Part shown: piece by piece, positions 42,665 through 51,448 of the stretch
How the letters are laid out: every line of letters begins with the position of its first letter
Position numbering within the stretch: the first letter of the stretch is position 1
Assembly: GCA_964522095.1 (NCBI GenBank)
Contig: CAZFSO010000004.1
Coordinates: forward strand, 1 to 64,000
Source: UBA6054 sp964522095
GTDB taxonomy: Bacteria > Planctomycetota > Phycisphaerae > Phycisphaerales > UBA1924
DNA length: 64,000 bases
Direction: 5' to 3'
Notes under the pieces: model-generated
What the model was told of the DNA's origin: nothing
The model's database searches: none
Seen by the model: only the letters and a program-made list of their open reading frames with translations
Program-made: the position numbers and the translations under genes

Positions 42665-42694
42665 GCCGGGCCCGGGCCGGTTGGATCAAACCCC

Positions 42695-42733
42695 GCACGC
42701 CCTCTCCGCCGCCGGAGGGGGCGTGCTTTCGTT
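42695..42733 (+). terminator. Probable terminator after AGCS symporter
   Basis: GCACGCCCTCTCCG (42695-42708) pairs with CGGAGGGGGCGTGC (42713-42726) with one G-T pair and a 4-nt loop, then TTTCGTTG. Very stable stem but weak U tract. Confidence 0.6.
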
Positions 42734-42740
42734 GCCCACC

Positions 42741-42746
42741 TACCAT
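42741..42746 (+). promoter_or_regulatory. Possible leaderless -10 element of ABC-F gene
   Basis: TACCAT ends 9 nt before ATG 42756; no purine-rich Shine-Dalgarno is present (CCCCACCCC). Confidence 0.4.
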
Positions 42747-42755
42747 CCCCACCCC

Positions 42756-44762
42756 ATGCCCGTCCTCGCCGCGACCAACCTGACGCTCGCCCATGGCCAC
42801 AAGACCGTGCTCGACGCGGTGTCGCTGTCGATCGAGCCCCGCGACCGCATCGGGATCGTGGGGCGCAACGGGGCGGGCAAATCGACGCTGATCAAGCTGC
42901 TTGCTGGCGTGTCCACGCCGGACTCGGGCGACGTGTCGCTCCAGCGGGGCGCCCGCATGGGCTACCTCGACCAGAACACGACGCTGGACCCGGGCGACAC
43001 GGTCCGGTCGGCCGCGGCCCGGGCCTTCGAGGCGGCCCACGCCATGCAGGCCCAACTCCACGCCGTCTTCGACCGCATGGCCGACGCCGACGCGGACGAG
43101 TTGGACCGCCTGCTCAGCGAGCAGGCCCGGCTGGAGGCGGCCATCGAGGCCGCGGGCGGCCTGAGCACCGAGCACGAGGTCGCCAAGGTGCTCCACGGCC
43201 TGGGATTCGTCGACGCTCAGATGGACCTGGCGGTCTCGGCGCTGTCCGGCGGGCAGAAGGCCCGGCTCTCCCTGGCGCGGCTGCTGCTCGAGGAGCCCGA
43301 CGTCCTGCTGATGGACGAGCCGACCAACCACCTGGACATCGACGGGCGGATCTGGCTCGAGAACTTCCTGGCCGACGAGTTCAAGGGGGCGGTCGTCCTG
43401 ATCTCCCACGACCGCTACCTGCTCGACCGCGTCGTCGACCGCATCGTCGAGGTCGAGCACGCGCGGCTCATCGACTACCCGGGCAACTACGCCGACTTCC
43501 GGCGCATCCGCGCCGACCGCCGCATGACCCAGCACCGCGCCTGGGAAAAGCAGCAGGCCGAGTTCAGGAAAGAAGCCGCCTACATCCGCCAGTACAAGGC
43601 CGGGCAGCGCGCCAAGCAGGCCAAGGGGCGTGAGTCGCGCCTCGACCGAGCCAAGGAGTCCGCGCTCGAGCGCCCCGTGGAACTGGCCGAACTGCGGGTC
43701 ACGCTGCCCAAGCCCGAGCGGTCGGGCGACGTCGTGATCTCCGCCCGCGACGTGACCAAGTCCTACCCCGGCGACGCCGACCGCCCGCCCACGGTGCTGT
43801 TCAAGAACCTCACGGTCAAGGTGCAGCGCGGCGAGCGGTGGGGCATCGTCGGCCCGAACGGGGCGGGCAAGACCACGCTGGTCCGCTGCATGCTCGGCCA
43901 GATCCCGCTCGATTCCGGCCAGGTCTCGCTGGGCGCCAAACTCGACATCGGCCACTTCGAGCAGCACCGGCGCGTCGACGACCCGGACCGCACGGTCATC
44001 CAGCACGTCCAGGCGCGGGTCAAGGCGAGCACCAACCCGCCGGTGCTCCTGTCCGAGCAGGACGCCCGGAACCTTGCCGGGGCGTTCCTGTTCTCGGGAG
44101 ACGACCAGGACAAGCCGGTGCGGGTGCTCTCCGGGGGCGAACTGGCCCGCGCCGACCTCGCCGCCCTGCTCGCCTCGTCCAAGAACCTCCTGATCCTCGA
44201 CGAGCCGACCAACCACCTGGACATCCCCGCGGCCGAGCGGCTTGAGTCCCTGCTCGCCCGCGCCACCAGCGACCCCAAGACCGGCGAGACCACCGAGGCC
44301 CTGTTCCCCGGCACCGTCATCCTGATCTCCCACGACCGCGCGCTCCTCGACGCGGTGTGCGACCACCTGATCCTGCTCGACGGGCGCGGCGGGGCCCGCG
44401 TGTTCGCCGGGACCTACAGCGACGCCCAGCGCGCAGCGCCCGCGGCGCCCCCAGGCCTGAATCGCCCCGCCCCGGCGGGCAGGCCGTCCGGGCAGGCTCC
44501 GTCCCCCCGTGCCGTTGCCCCGCCCGCCCCGGCGCCGGCGAAGAAGGTCGAGAAGAAGAGCCGCTTCTCGTGGATGCCCCTTGACGCGATCGAGCGGCGC
44601 ATGGGCGAGTGCAACGCCGAGATGCGCACCCTCGACACCCGGCTGGCCGACGCGGACGTCTGGAAGGACGCCGACAACGCCAATGCGCTGACCGAGCGCC
44701 TCGACGACCTCCGCGCGGAACTGGGGGAACTCGAGACGGAGTGGCTGCACAAGTCGTCGTGA
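42756..44762 (+). CDS. ABC-F family ATPase (Uup/EttA-like)
   Basis: 668 residues with two ABC ATPase domains and no membrane segments. Domain 1: Walker A GRNGAGKST (about residue 37), signature LSGGQKARLS, Walker B VLLMDEPTNHLD. Domain 2: GPNGAGKTT, LSGGELARADLA, LLILDEPTNHLD. The interdomain linker (about 240-310) is the arginine/lysine-rich P-site tRNA interaction motif region. A proline/alanine-rich spacer then leads to a C-terminal coiled coil (IERRMGECNAEM..LRAELGELETEW), as in Uup. ABC-F proteins bind the ribosomal E site and assist translation or resist antibiotics; the C-terminal coil favours an Uup-type role. Confidence 0.93.
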   Translation: MPVLAATNLTLAHGHKTVLDAVSLSIEPRDRIGIVGRNGAGKSTLIKLLAGVSTPDSGDVSLQRGARMGYLDQNTTLDPGDTVRSAAARAFEAAHAMQAQLHAVFDRMADADADELDRLLSEQARLEAAIEAAGGLSTEHEVAKVLHGLGFVDAQMDLAVSALSGGQKARLSLARLLLEEPDVLLMDEPTNHLDIDGRIWLENFLADEFKGAVVLISHDRYLLDRVVDRIVEVEHARLIDYPGNYADFRRIRADRRMTQHRAWEKQQAEFRKEAAYIRQYKAGQRAKQAKGRESRLDRAKESALERPVELAELRVTLPKPERSGDVVISARDVTKSYPGDADRPPTVLFKNLTVKVQRGERWGIVGPNGAGKTTLVRCMLGQIPLDSGQVSLGAKLDIGHFEQHRRVDDPDRTVIQHVQARVKASTNPPVLLSEQDARNLAGAFLFSGDDQDKPVRVLSGGELARADLAALLASSKNLLILDEPTNHLDIPAAERLESLLARATSDPKTGETTEALFPGTVILISHDRALLDAVCDHLILLDGRGGARVFAGTYSDAQRAAPAAPPGLNRPAPAGRPSGQAPSPRAVAPPAPAPAKKVEKKSRFSWMPLDAIERRMGECNAEMRTLDTRLADADVWKDADNANALTERLDDLRAELGELETEWLHKSS

Positions 44763-44774
44763 CCGCGGGCCCGG

Positions 44775-45266
44775 TCAGGCCTTGAGGGCCACCGCCACGC
44801 GTTCGACCGTTTCTCGCGCGTGCGCCAGCGAAGTGGCCCGCGACTTGCGCACGGCAGAGCGCCACGCGAAGGGCGCCGGGACCACCGTCAGGGGCAGGTA
44901 CCAGACCCAGGTGTCCATCCACGGGGCCGAAGCCATCAGCCGCTCGTACCACACGAAGGTGTGCATGAACCCGTCGGTGATCGGCAGGCCGGGCCAGACC
45001 GTCAGCACGAGGACCGCCGCGAAAATCCAGGGGGCTCTTCGCGGCATGTGCAACTCGAACGCCGCCCGCCCGTCGGCGGCGCGGACCAGCACCCGACCCT
45101 CGAACGGCGCGCCGTGGGCCGCGAACGACGCGTCGGCGCCGTTGACGCCTCCTGGTTCGTAGCCGGCGAGGTTGCCGCGCTTGGACATGGTGCCCAGGCG
45201 GGCGAGGAGCTCGTCGCGGGTCAGCGTGGTATCGACGGTGGCGATGTGGTTCTCGGTCGTGGTCAC
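44775..45266 (-). CDS. Unknown small membrane protein
   Basis: 163 residues from GTG 45266, chosen because GGAGG lies 5 nt upstream; an in-frame ATG pair at 45287/45290 is an alternative. N-terminal half is soluble (TRDELLARLGTMSKRGNLAGY, with a small beta segment FEGRVLVRAADGRAAFELH), then two hydrophobic helices (APWIFAAVLVLTVWPGLPI and WMDTWVWYLPLTVVPAPFAW) and a basic tail. No family recognised. Divergent from the next small gene by about 90 bp. Confidence 0.7.
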   Translation of the reverse strand: MTTTENHIATVDTTLTRDELLARLGTMSKRGNLAGYEPGGVNGADASFAAHGAPFEGRVLVRAADGRAAFELHMPRRAPWIFAAVLVLTVWPGLPITDGFMHTFVWYERLMASAPWMDTWVWYLPLTVVPAPFAWRSAVRKSRATSLAHARETVERVAVALKA

Positions 45267-45355
45267 TGGGCCCTCCGGGGGCTGCATCATGGCCGCGAAC
45301 CCGGCCCGCGTCCAATCGGCACGCGGCGTGCATCGAGTGGATCGGAGAATCTCTT

Positions 45356-45748
45356 GTGAGCCCGATCCCCTTCCATGCCGTGCAGGCCGCGCCGCCACCG
45401 GGTGCGCACGAGGCGTCCGTGTTGCTTCCGGGCGACGCGCGGTGGGTTCTGGCAGCACGGGCGACGTTGGCCGCACAGCACGGGCCGGTGGGCGACGAAG
45501 CGCGCGGGCGCCTGACGGAATGGGCGGCGCGAAGGGGTATTCTGCCCATTCATGCGGCGTCCATCATCGCCATCGCCGAAGGCGCGGCCCGTCACGGCGG
45601 GCTGTCGGGCGCGGACGCCGAGGCCATCGCGCGCCTGCCCGCGCCCGGCGACCCGCGTGCCCCCGACCGCCTGGGACGGACGCTCCGGCTGGTGATCGGC
45701 GTGCAGGTCGTCGTCGCCGCGGTCCTGCTGGCGGCCCGGATGTCGTAG
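45356..45748 (+). CDS. Unknown small protein with C-terminal membrane anchor
   Basis: 130 residues from GTG 45356 with GGAGA 8 nt upstream. Helical soluble part (RWVLAARATLAAQHG..LTEWAARRGI..HAASIIAIAEGAARHG) and one C-terminal hydrophobic helix (LRLVIGVQVVVAAVLLAAR). No family recognised. Consistent codon position GC bias with neighbours suggests it is expressed. 45749-45921 downstream holds only small GC hairpins (e.g. GCCCC-GAAA-GGGGC). Confidence 0.6.
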   Translation: MSPIPFHAVQAAPPPGAHEASVLLPGDARWVLAARATLAAQHGPVGDEARGRLTEWAARRGILPIHAASIIAIAEGAARHGGLSGADAEAIARLPAPGDPRAPDRLGRTLRLVIGVQVVVAAVLLAARMS

Positions 45749-45921
45749 CCCCGAAAGGGGCGCTGTCAGTCGCCGCGGGTGGAGCGGAGCGGAACCCGTG
45801 GTTCGGGCGTCGTCGTTTGATCGCGGCCCCGGAGGGGCGGAGGTGGACCTGTCATCCCCGAACTGACGCGCTTCATCCGCGACGGGTGGCTGTCGCCACG
45901 CCCGGCGTGATGCCCTCATCC

Positions 45922-47343
45922 TCACGGGATCAGGTCCACGGCGATCTCGCGCTGCGAGCCGTCCTCGGCGAGGACGGTCATCGGGACGCGGGCGCCGGTC
46001 AGGAGGCCCCCGTCTGCCGCCGCGACCATGAACTCGTCGAACCCCGCCACCGGCTCGCCGGCGACGGCGACGATGGTGTCACCCGCGCGCAGGCCGGACG
46101 CGGCCGCCGGCAGGCCGTCCCAGACCTGGACGACGAGCACGCCGCCGTCGGCTCCCGCGTCGGTCAGGATCGCCCCGAGACGGATCTGGGTCGGCTGGGC
46201 GAGGCGCTGGGCGAGCACCTGGGGGCGGATGGGCGCGAGGGTCACGGACAGGTCGACGAGGTCGCCGTCGCGCCACAGCCGGATCTCGACCTGCTCGCCG
46301 GGCCTGCCGGAACTGACGAGCGAACTGAGCGCCTCGGTGCTGAAGACCGGGCTGCCGCGCACGCTGACGATCACGTCGCCCGCGCGGACGCCGGCGCGGT
46401 CGCTCGGCCCGCCGGGCTCGACGTCGGCGACGCGGACCCCGGTGAGGGTCTGCCCCGTGTCGGTGACGACCCGGTCGAGCCCGTCGCCCGCCCGCCCGAA
46501 CGAGATGCCCATGTAGCCGCGGGAGACGGCCCCGTGACGGATCAACTGGTCGACGATCGGCTCGATGGTGCCCAGCGGGATGGCGAAACTGATGCCGGCC
46601 GAGTCGCCGCCGGCGTCCTCGGGGCGGGCGCCGAGCGAGCGTGATGTGGCGATGGCGACGTTCATGCCGATCACGTGGCCGTCGCTGTTGGTCAGAGGGC
46701 CGCCCGAGTTGCCGGGGTTCACGGCGGCGTCGGTCTGGATGTAGTTGGTGTACCCCCCCGGGATCGACGACCCCGGCGCCTGGCGGCCAAGCCCCGACAC
46801 CACGCCCTCGGACATCGAGAACTTGAAGCCGAACGGCGATCCGAACGCGAAGACCCGCTCACCGACGCGCGGCAGGCGGTCCTGGCTGCGCAACGCGGGG
46901 AACAGGTCGCGCCGGGGGCGTTCGACCTTCACGACGGCGATGTCGGTGTAGACGTCCGCGCCGACGAGCGAGCCGGTGGTGACCACGCCGTCGCCGAACT
47001 CGACCGCCACGCGCCGGGCGCCCCGCACCACGTGGGCGTTCGTGACGACGTGGCCGAGGTCGTCGTAGACCCACCCCGCGCCGGAAGAGCCGAGCAGCCC
47101 GCGGCGCTCGCCGGTGGCCTCGATGTGCACCACGCTCGGGCCGACGGCCTCGGAGATGGCGGCCACCGCGTCGTCGATCTGGCGCAGGATGTTGTCCCCG
47201 GCCAGGTGCTGACGGGCGAGCAGGATGCGTGCGGACTGCTCGGCCAGGGCGTACCGGCGCAGCAGGCGCGGCGTGCCCACGATGAGCAGCAGCCCCGCCG
47301 CGACGAGCAGCAGCAGCGGGGTCACCGTCCGCAGACGCCTCAC
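45922..47343 (-). CDS. HtrA/DegP-type serine protease with two PDZ domains
   Basis: 473 residues from GTG 47343 (GTGA overlap with panB stop). N-terminal membrane anchor LLLLVAAGLLLIVG (about 10-24), then a trypsin-like domain with triad His104 (VTNAHVV), Asp134 (YTDIAVVKV) and Ser213 (VNPGNSGGPL). Two PDZ-like repeats follow: GVRVADVEPGGPSDRAGVRAGD and VQVWDGLPAAASGLRAGD. The organisation fits DegS/DegP-like periplasmic quality-control proteases anchored in the inner membrane. The loop between His and Asp is compact. Translationally coupled to panB although the functions are unrelated. Confidence 0.92.
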   Translation of the reverse strand: MRRLRTVTPLLLLVAAGLLLIVGTPRLLRRYALAEQSARILLARQHLAGDNILRQIDDAVAAISEAVGPSVVHIEATGERRGLLGSSGAGWVYDDLGHVVTNAHVVRGARRVAVEFGDGVVTTGSLVGADVYTDIAVVKVERPRRDLFPALRSQDRLPRVGERVFAFGSPFGFKFSMSEGVVSGLGRQAPGSSIPGGYTNYIQTDAAVNPGNSGGPLTNSDGHVIGMNVAIATSRSLGARPEDAGGDSAGISFAIPLGTIEPIVDQLIRHGAVSRGYMGISFGRAGDGLDRVVTDTGQTLTGVRVADVEPGGPSDRAGVRAGDVIVSVRGSPVFSTEALSSLVSSGRPGEQVEIRLWRDGDLVDLSVTLAPIRPQVLAQRLAQPTQIRLGAILTDAGADGGVLVVQVWDGLPAAASGLRAGDTIVAVAGEPVAGFDEFMVAAADGGLLTGARVPMTVLAEDGSQREIAVDLIP

Positions 47344-48263
47344 GGGCGTGTCTCCCGGCCGGAGGCGGGCTTGCCCGCGGCGCTCTGGGCGGGGTCGGCC
47401 TGCGCGCCAGACCGCATCGTGTAGCGCGACCCGCCGATCCGGTCGGTGCGCACGCGCTCGGCCCACTCGGCCCCGGCGGCTCGGATGCGCTCGCCGAGCG
47501 ACTCGACCGGCTCGGCGAACCGCGGCGGGTGGTCGGTCAGCCCAAGCAGGTCGTGGACGACCAGGATCTGCCCGTGGCAGGCGGTGCCGGCGCCGATGCC
47601 GATCACCGGGACGCTCGTCGCCTCGACCACCTTGCGGGTGACCTCCTCGGGCACCGCCTCGACCAGGACGAGCACGGCGCCGGCGCGTTCCATCGCGACG
47701 GCGTCACGCACGATCGCCGCCATCGCGTCCTCGGTCCGGCCTTGGGCGGTCGGGCCGCCCAGGACCGCGGTCGTCTGCGGGCGGAAGCCGACGTGGGCGC
47801 ACACGGGCACGCCAGCGCGCGTCAGCCGGTCGACCAGCGGCGCGAAGGTCTCGTCGACCTCCAGTTTCACCACGTCCGCGAGGCCCTCGCGCATGAAACG
47901 GGCCGCGTTGTGCATCGCGGCCTCCACCGAGGCGTGGTAACTCATGAAGGGCATGTCGGCCATCACCAGCGTGCGCGGCGCACCGCGTTTCAGGGCAGCG
48001 GTGATCTGGACCAGGAAATCCAGCGGCGCGTCGATGGTGCGTTCGAAGCCCAGCACGACCTGGGACGCCGAGTCGCCGGCCAGCAGCACGTGGACCCCGC
48101 CGCGTTCGAGCCACCGGGCGGTGGTGGCGTCGTAGGCCGCCAGGCAGGCGAACTTCTCGCCGCGCGCGGCCATGCGGCGCAGGGTCTTGAGGGTGACCGG
48201 CTCCCGCAGGGCGGCCACGCCGGGGCGGTCCGAACTGTCGGGGTTTGGGGGCGACAGGCTCAC
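47340..48263 (-). CDS. panB: 3-methyl-2-oxobutanoate hydroxymethyltransferase
   Basis: 307 residues from GTG 48263. TIM-barrel ketopantoate hydroxymethylase: TLKTLRRMAARGEKFACLAAYDA, LLAGDSASQVVLG (metal Asp), MADMPFMSYH, VKLEVDE, VCAHVGFRPQ (GHxGL-like strand), and VPVIGIGAGTACHGQILVVHDLLG, the last two being diagnostic. It adds a one-carbon unit from 5,10-methylene-THF to ketoisovalerate in pantothenate/CoA synthesis. No panC nearby. A TATGCT element lies 5 nt before the start. Confidence 0.95.
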   Translation of the reverse strand: MSLSPPNPDSSDRPGVAALREPVTLKTLRRMAARGEKFACLAAYDATTARWLERGGVHVLLAGDSASQVVLGFERTIDAPLDFLVQITAALKRGAPRTLVMADMPFMSYHASVEAAMHNAARFMREGLADVVKLEVDETFAPLVDRLTRAGVPVCAHVGFRPQTTAVLGGPTAQGRTEDAMAAIVRDAVAMERAGAVLVLVEAVPEEVTRKVVEATSVPVIGIGAGTACHGQILVVHDLLGLTDHPPRFAEPVESLGERIRAAGAEWAERVRTDRIGGSRYTMRSGAQADPAQSAAGKPASGRETRP

Positions 48264-48268
48264 GCGGG

Positions 48269-48274
48269 AGCATA
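48269..48274 (-). promoter_or_regulatory. Leaderless -10 element of panB
   Basis: Minus-strand TATGCT ends 5 nt before GTG 48263, with no Shine-Dalgarno in the five bases between. Confidence 0.5.
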
Positions 48275-48321
48275 GGGGGCCGGGCCCTGCGCCTCGCGCC
48301 CGCCGGCCTGGGGCCGGGGCG

Positions 48322-49323
48322 TCACGCCTGGCCGAAGAACGCCCGGTGGTGGGCCAGGATCTCCCGGCACCGCGACTCGTCCGGCTGGTCCCGGTCGTCG
48401 CCCTCCAGGAAGCACCCCCCGAGCACGAGCGCGTCGCGCCGCGGGAAGAGGTACTTGTACCCGTCGTGGACGATGTACCCCAGGGGCTGCGGCCGGACCA
48501 GCACCAGCATGCCCCGGGCCGGGTACATGGCCGTGTCGCCGAACAGGTCGCGCGAGCCCATCGCCAGGCAGTTGACCACGACCGGTTCGGGCAACGCCGC
48601 GACCTCTTCGAGACGGGTGATCCGCCGGGTCTCGAAGATGCCGCCGAGCGAGCGGACCTCGTCCAGCAGCGCGGCCAGCAGGACCGGGGTGTGCATGAAC
48701 AGGGTGCGGAAGACCCGGCCGGGCTGGGGATGCGCCCCGACTGGCAGCACGTCCAACGGGACGGGGGCCGCGAGCGTGCCGTTGTTGAAGAACTCGGGCG
48801 AGTCGGGCGCGCCCTCGGGCTCGTAGACCGGCATCTCCTCGACGCCGAAACGCTCGGGAAGGGCCCGCAGGCCGTCGATCGACCGGCGCAGGATGGCGTG
48901 GAACCACGCCGTCCGCTCGGCCGTCCGGCCGAACTCGATCCCGGTGGGCAGCCAGACGGCCCCGGCGACCATGCTGACCGTCTCGGTCGCCGGACGCTCG
49001 GCGATCAGGCGGACCCGGCGTCCGGACTGGAGCAGGCGCAGGGCGGTCATCAGGCCGACCGCGCCGGCGCCGAGCACGGCGACGGGCTCGTCCGGCTCGG
49101 CGTGCGCGTCGACCAGGCGCACGACCTCGTCGGCCGTGCCAAGGCCGATGGTCACGCCGCAGCCGCCGTGGCCGTAGTTGTGGATGACAGTCTTCCCGCC
49201 CGCGTCGGAGCCGAGCGTCTCGGCCTCGATCCGCAGGCCGCCGCGTCGGCACGGACGCAGCCCGGCGACGGTGCGGAGCACGCTCGCGTCGCTCAGATCG
49301 GGGACCGGCAGGGTCTTGACCAT
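48322..49323 (-). CDS. D-amino-acid oxidase-family FAD enzyme with circularly permuted domain order
   Basis: 333 residues. The residues that close a normal D-amino-acid oxidase come first here: AGLRPCRRGGLRIE (about 20-33) and KTVIHNYGHGGCGVT (44-58), the usual C-terminal FAD/substrate signature. The FAD-binding Rossmann start PVAVLGAGAVGLMTALRLL, normally residue 1-20, appears at 80-98, followed by VSMVAGAVWLPT, the substrate domain, VVNCLAMGSRDLFGD, YPARGMLVLV and LVLGGCFLEGDD. The protein ends exactly where the AGLRP segment would normally begin. All parts expected of an FAD oxidase/dehydrogenase acting on D-amino acids or glycine-type amines are thus present but rotated. Start ATG 49323 has TAGCGT 7 nt upstream and the N-terminal segment is in one continuous frame, so this is not an assembly artefact of two genes. 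Confidence 0.85.
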   Translation of the reverse strand: MVKTLPVPDLSDASVLRTVAGLRPCRRGGLRIEAETLGSDAGGKTVIHNYGHGGCGVTIGLGTADEVVRLVDAHAEPDEPVAVLGAGAVGLMTALRLLQSGRRVRLIAERPATETVSMVAGAVWLPTGIEFGRTAERTAWFHAILRRSIDGLRALPERFGVEEMPVYEPEGAPDSPEFFNNGTLAAPVPLDVLPVGAHPQPGRVFRTLFMHTPVLLAALLDEVRSLGGIFETRRITRLEEVAALPEPVVVNCLAMGSRDLFGDTAMYPARGMLVLVRPQPLGYIVHDGYKYLFPRRDALVLGGCFLEGDDRDQPDESRCREILAHHRAFFGQA

Positions 49324-49330
49324 GCGGTCA

Positions 49331-49336
49331 ACGCTA
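49331..49336 (-). promoter_or_regulatory. Leaderless -10 element of the permuted oxidase gene
   Basis: Minus-strand TAGCGT ends 7 nt before ATG 49323. Confidence 0.45.
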
Positions 49337-50065
49337 GGTCGGATCCGCGGCCTCTTCGCCGGTTTTCTCCGGCTTTTCCAGCGCCGTGACGCGCACGACC
49401 ACCGGCGTGCCGACCTTCGGCACGCGCTCCTTGTCGGCGATCCACACCGGCTCGTCGACCGCGGCCTGCGGGCTCAGGTCCCACGCGGCGGCAATGACCT
49501 CCGTGCCGAACCCGGTCAGGCCGATGATCGTGCCCGCCCGGTCGGCCGCGTAGCGGATGTCCCCGCCGTCGATCCGCGAGCCAGCGAAGACCAGCGCCCA
49601 GGCGTCGGCCTCAGGCAGGCGCTGGCCGGTCTCCTTGTGCACCGCCCAGGACGCCAGGTCCACGAACGCGCCGGGCTTGCCCTCCTCAACAACCGCCACC
49701 TCGACCCGCACCCGCGGCCCCGCCGGCGCCTGGGCGGCCTTCGCGCCCTCCCAGCGCACCGGCCGGCCGGGTTCGAGCCCGGCCGCCAGCAGACCGGCGT
49801 GGATGACCGAGGGCGTCACCGTGGTGACGACCAGGGATTCGTGCTCGCGCGAGTCCGGCCCGGTCACCAGCAGTTCCAGGTACACCACCGGCGTCTGCGG
49901 GTGGCTCAGGTCGGCGCAGACCTCGCCGCGGAACTCCACGAAGCGCTCGCCGACGCGCACGCCGGGCAGCAGTTCCTTCGCGGGCGCGTCGGCGGCCGCG
50001 TCGGACGCCGGCGGCTCACCCGACGCCCACAGCAACGCGGCGGCGATCAGCGCGTGCGTCATCAT
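49334..50065 (-). CDS. YdjY-domain-like secreted protein
   Basis: 243 residues with a signal peptide (MMTHALIAAALLWASG). Two related beta-type halves: VEFRGEVCADLSHPQTPVVYLELLVTG..REHESLVVTTVTPSVIHAGLLAAGLEPG, which resembles the YdjY domain common in planctomycetes, and a second unit around FVDLASWAVHKETGQRLPEADAWALVFAGSRI. It ends in a charged tail. Function unknown. ATGA overlap with murD's stop and AAGGAG 8 nt upstream of the ATG indicate coupling in the priA-murD-ydjY operon. Confidence 0.75.
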   Translation of the reverse strand: MMTHALIAAALLWASGEPPASDAAADAPAKELLPGVRVGERFVEFRGEVCADLSHPQTPVVYLELLVTGPDSREHESLVVTTVTPSVIHAGLLAAGLEPGRPVRWEGAKAAQAPAGPRVRVEVAVVEEGKPGAFVDLASWAVHKETGQRLPEADAWALVFAGSRIDGGDIRYAADRAGTIIGLTGFGTEVIAAAWDLSPQAAVDEPVWIADKERVPKVGTPVVVRVTALEKPEKTGEEAADPT

Positions 50066-51420
50066 CGTTCCGCTCCTTCCGTAGCCTGCCGGGCGAAGGC
50101 CTCGAACGCCCGGCCCCGCGCCTCAAAGTGCTCGAACTGGTCCCACGACGCGCACCCCGGGCTGAGCAGCACGGCGTCCCCCGGGCGCGCGTTCGCGACC
50201 GCCGCCCGGACCGCGGCGTCCAGCGTTCCGCAACGCGACACGACCCCGGCCGCTTCCACCCGTTCCGCCCCGTCCGCGATGGCGTCGCCCGTCGCCCCGA
50301 TCGTGTAGAGCCCGGCGGTGCGCGATGCGAGCGCCGAAATGCCCGACAGGTCGACCCGCTTGTCGTACCCCCCGCAGATCAGGTGGACGCGTCCCTCGCC
50401 GAGCGTGTGCCCCATCGCGTCGACCGCGAGGGCCGTCGCCCCGGGCACGGTGCTCTTGGAATCGTCGTAGAACCGGACCCCGTCGGCCTCGTGGACCAGG
50501 CGCAGGCGGTGGGGCAGCCCAGGGAAGGTGCGCACCGCGTCTTCGAGTCGGGACTCCTCCAGGCGGACGCCCGCGACCCGGTCGGCCCCCAGGCGGGCCG
50601 CGGTGACGGCCACCCGGGCGTTCCACGCGTTGTGCGCACCGGGAACCACGCAGCCCTCGACGCCCTCGCCCGGCCCGACGACGATCCGCTCGACGCCCTC
50701 GGCGGTGGGCCAGCCCGCCACCCCGTGCCCGAGCACCACGGCGTCCCCCGGACGCTGGTGGCTCAGCAGGCGTTCCTTGCTCTGCCGGTAGTGGCTCTCC
50801 GAGCCGTGCCAGTCCAGGTGGTTCGGCTCCAGGTTCGTCACCACGCCCACGCGCGGCGACCACGCCTCGGCCCCCAGCCAGTGCAGCATCGCGCTGGACA
50901 GTTCGAGCACCACGACCGTCTTCTGCCCGATCTTCGCCGCCCGGTCGAGCAGAGACCCCCCGATGTTGCCGCCCAGGACGCAGTCCACCCCGCAGGCGCG
51001 GAGCGCGTGGTCGATCATCGCGCTGGTGGTGCTCTTGCCGGCCGACCCGGTCACGCCCACCACGCGATCTCTCCCCAGCAGGCGGACGGCCAAGCCGATC
51101 TCGGTGGTCAACTCGATCCCCGCGGCCTGCGCCGCCCGGACGAACCGGTCGTCCCACGGACGCGGCACCGCGGGGTTGACGACGACGACGTCGGCCGTCG
51201 TGAAATCATTGACGCGGTGCTCGCCGAGGCGCAGTTCCACCCGCCCGCCCTCGACCAGGTCCTGGACCTGCGACACCGAGCCGGCCAGGCGATCGGCGGG
51301 GTCGCGGTCGGTCACCAGCACGTCCGCCCCCCGCTCGGCTAGCCAGCGCGTCACGCCAACGCCCCCGCCGAAGCGTCCCAGCCCCATCACGACCACCCGG
51401 CGTCCTTCGAGCGATTCCAT
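50062..51420 (-). CDS. murD: UDP-N-acetylmuramoylalanine--D-glutamate ligase
   Basis: 452 residues from ATG 51420, preferred because GGAGG lies 5 nt upstream; ATG 51441 would add seven residues. Rossmann-like N-terminal domain (VVVMGLGRFGGGVG), Mur ligase ATP loop GVTGSAGKSTTSAMI, central LELSSAMLHWL and NHLDWHG (MurD-type NHLD..H with catalytic His), and C-terminal YDDSKSTVPGATALAVDAM plus ICGGYDKRVDLS. It adds D-Glu to UDP-MurNAc-L-Ala in peptidoglycan precursor synthesis. Its presence with the amidase shows that this lineage keeps peptidoglycan. Found as a single mur gene, outside a dcw cluster, downstream of priA. Confidence 0.95.
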   Translation of the reverse strand: MESLEGRRVVVMGLGRFGGGVGVTRWLAERGADVLVTDRDPADRLAGSVSQVQDLVEGGRVELRLGEHRVNDFTTADVVVVNPAVPRPWDDRFVRAAQAAGIELTTEIGLAVRLLGRDRVVGVTGSAGKSTTSAMIDHALRACGVDCVLGGNIGGSLLDRAAKIGQKTVVVLELSSAMLHWLGAEAWSPRVGVVTNLEPNHLDWHGSESHYRQSKERLLSHQRPGDAVVLGHGVAGWPTAEGVERIVVGPGEGVEGCVVPGAHNAWNARVAVTAARLGADRVAGVRLEESRLEDAVRTFPGLPHRLRLVHEADGVRFYDDSKSTVPGATALAVDAMGHTLGEGRVHLICGGYDKRVDLSGISALASRTAGLYTIGATGDAIADGAERVEAAGVVSRCGTLDAAVRAAVANARPGDAVLLSPGCASWDQFEHFEARGRAFEAFARQATEGAER

Positions 51421-51448
51421 GCCCGCCTCCTCGGCCGTCATCGGCCCC

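Noticed and set aside
45749..45921. Small hairpins as a terminator or ncRNA
   Set aside because: Stems are short (about 5 bp) and no T tract follows; typical for GC-rich sequence.
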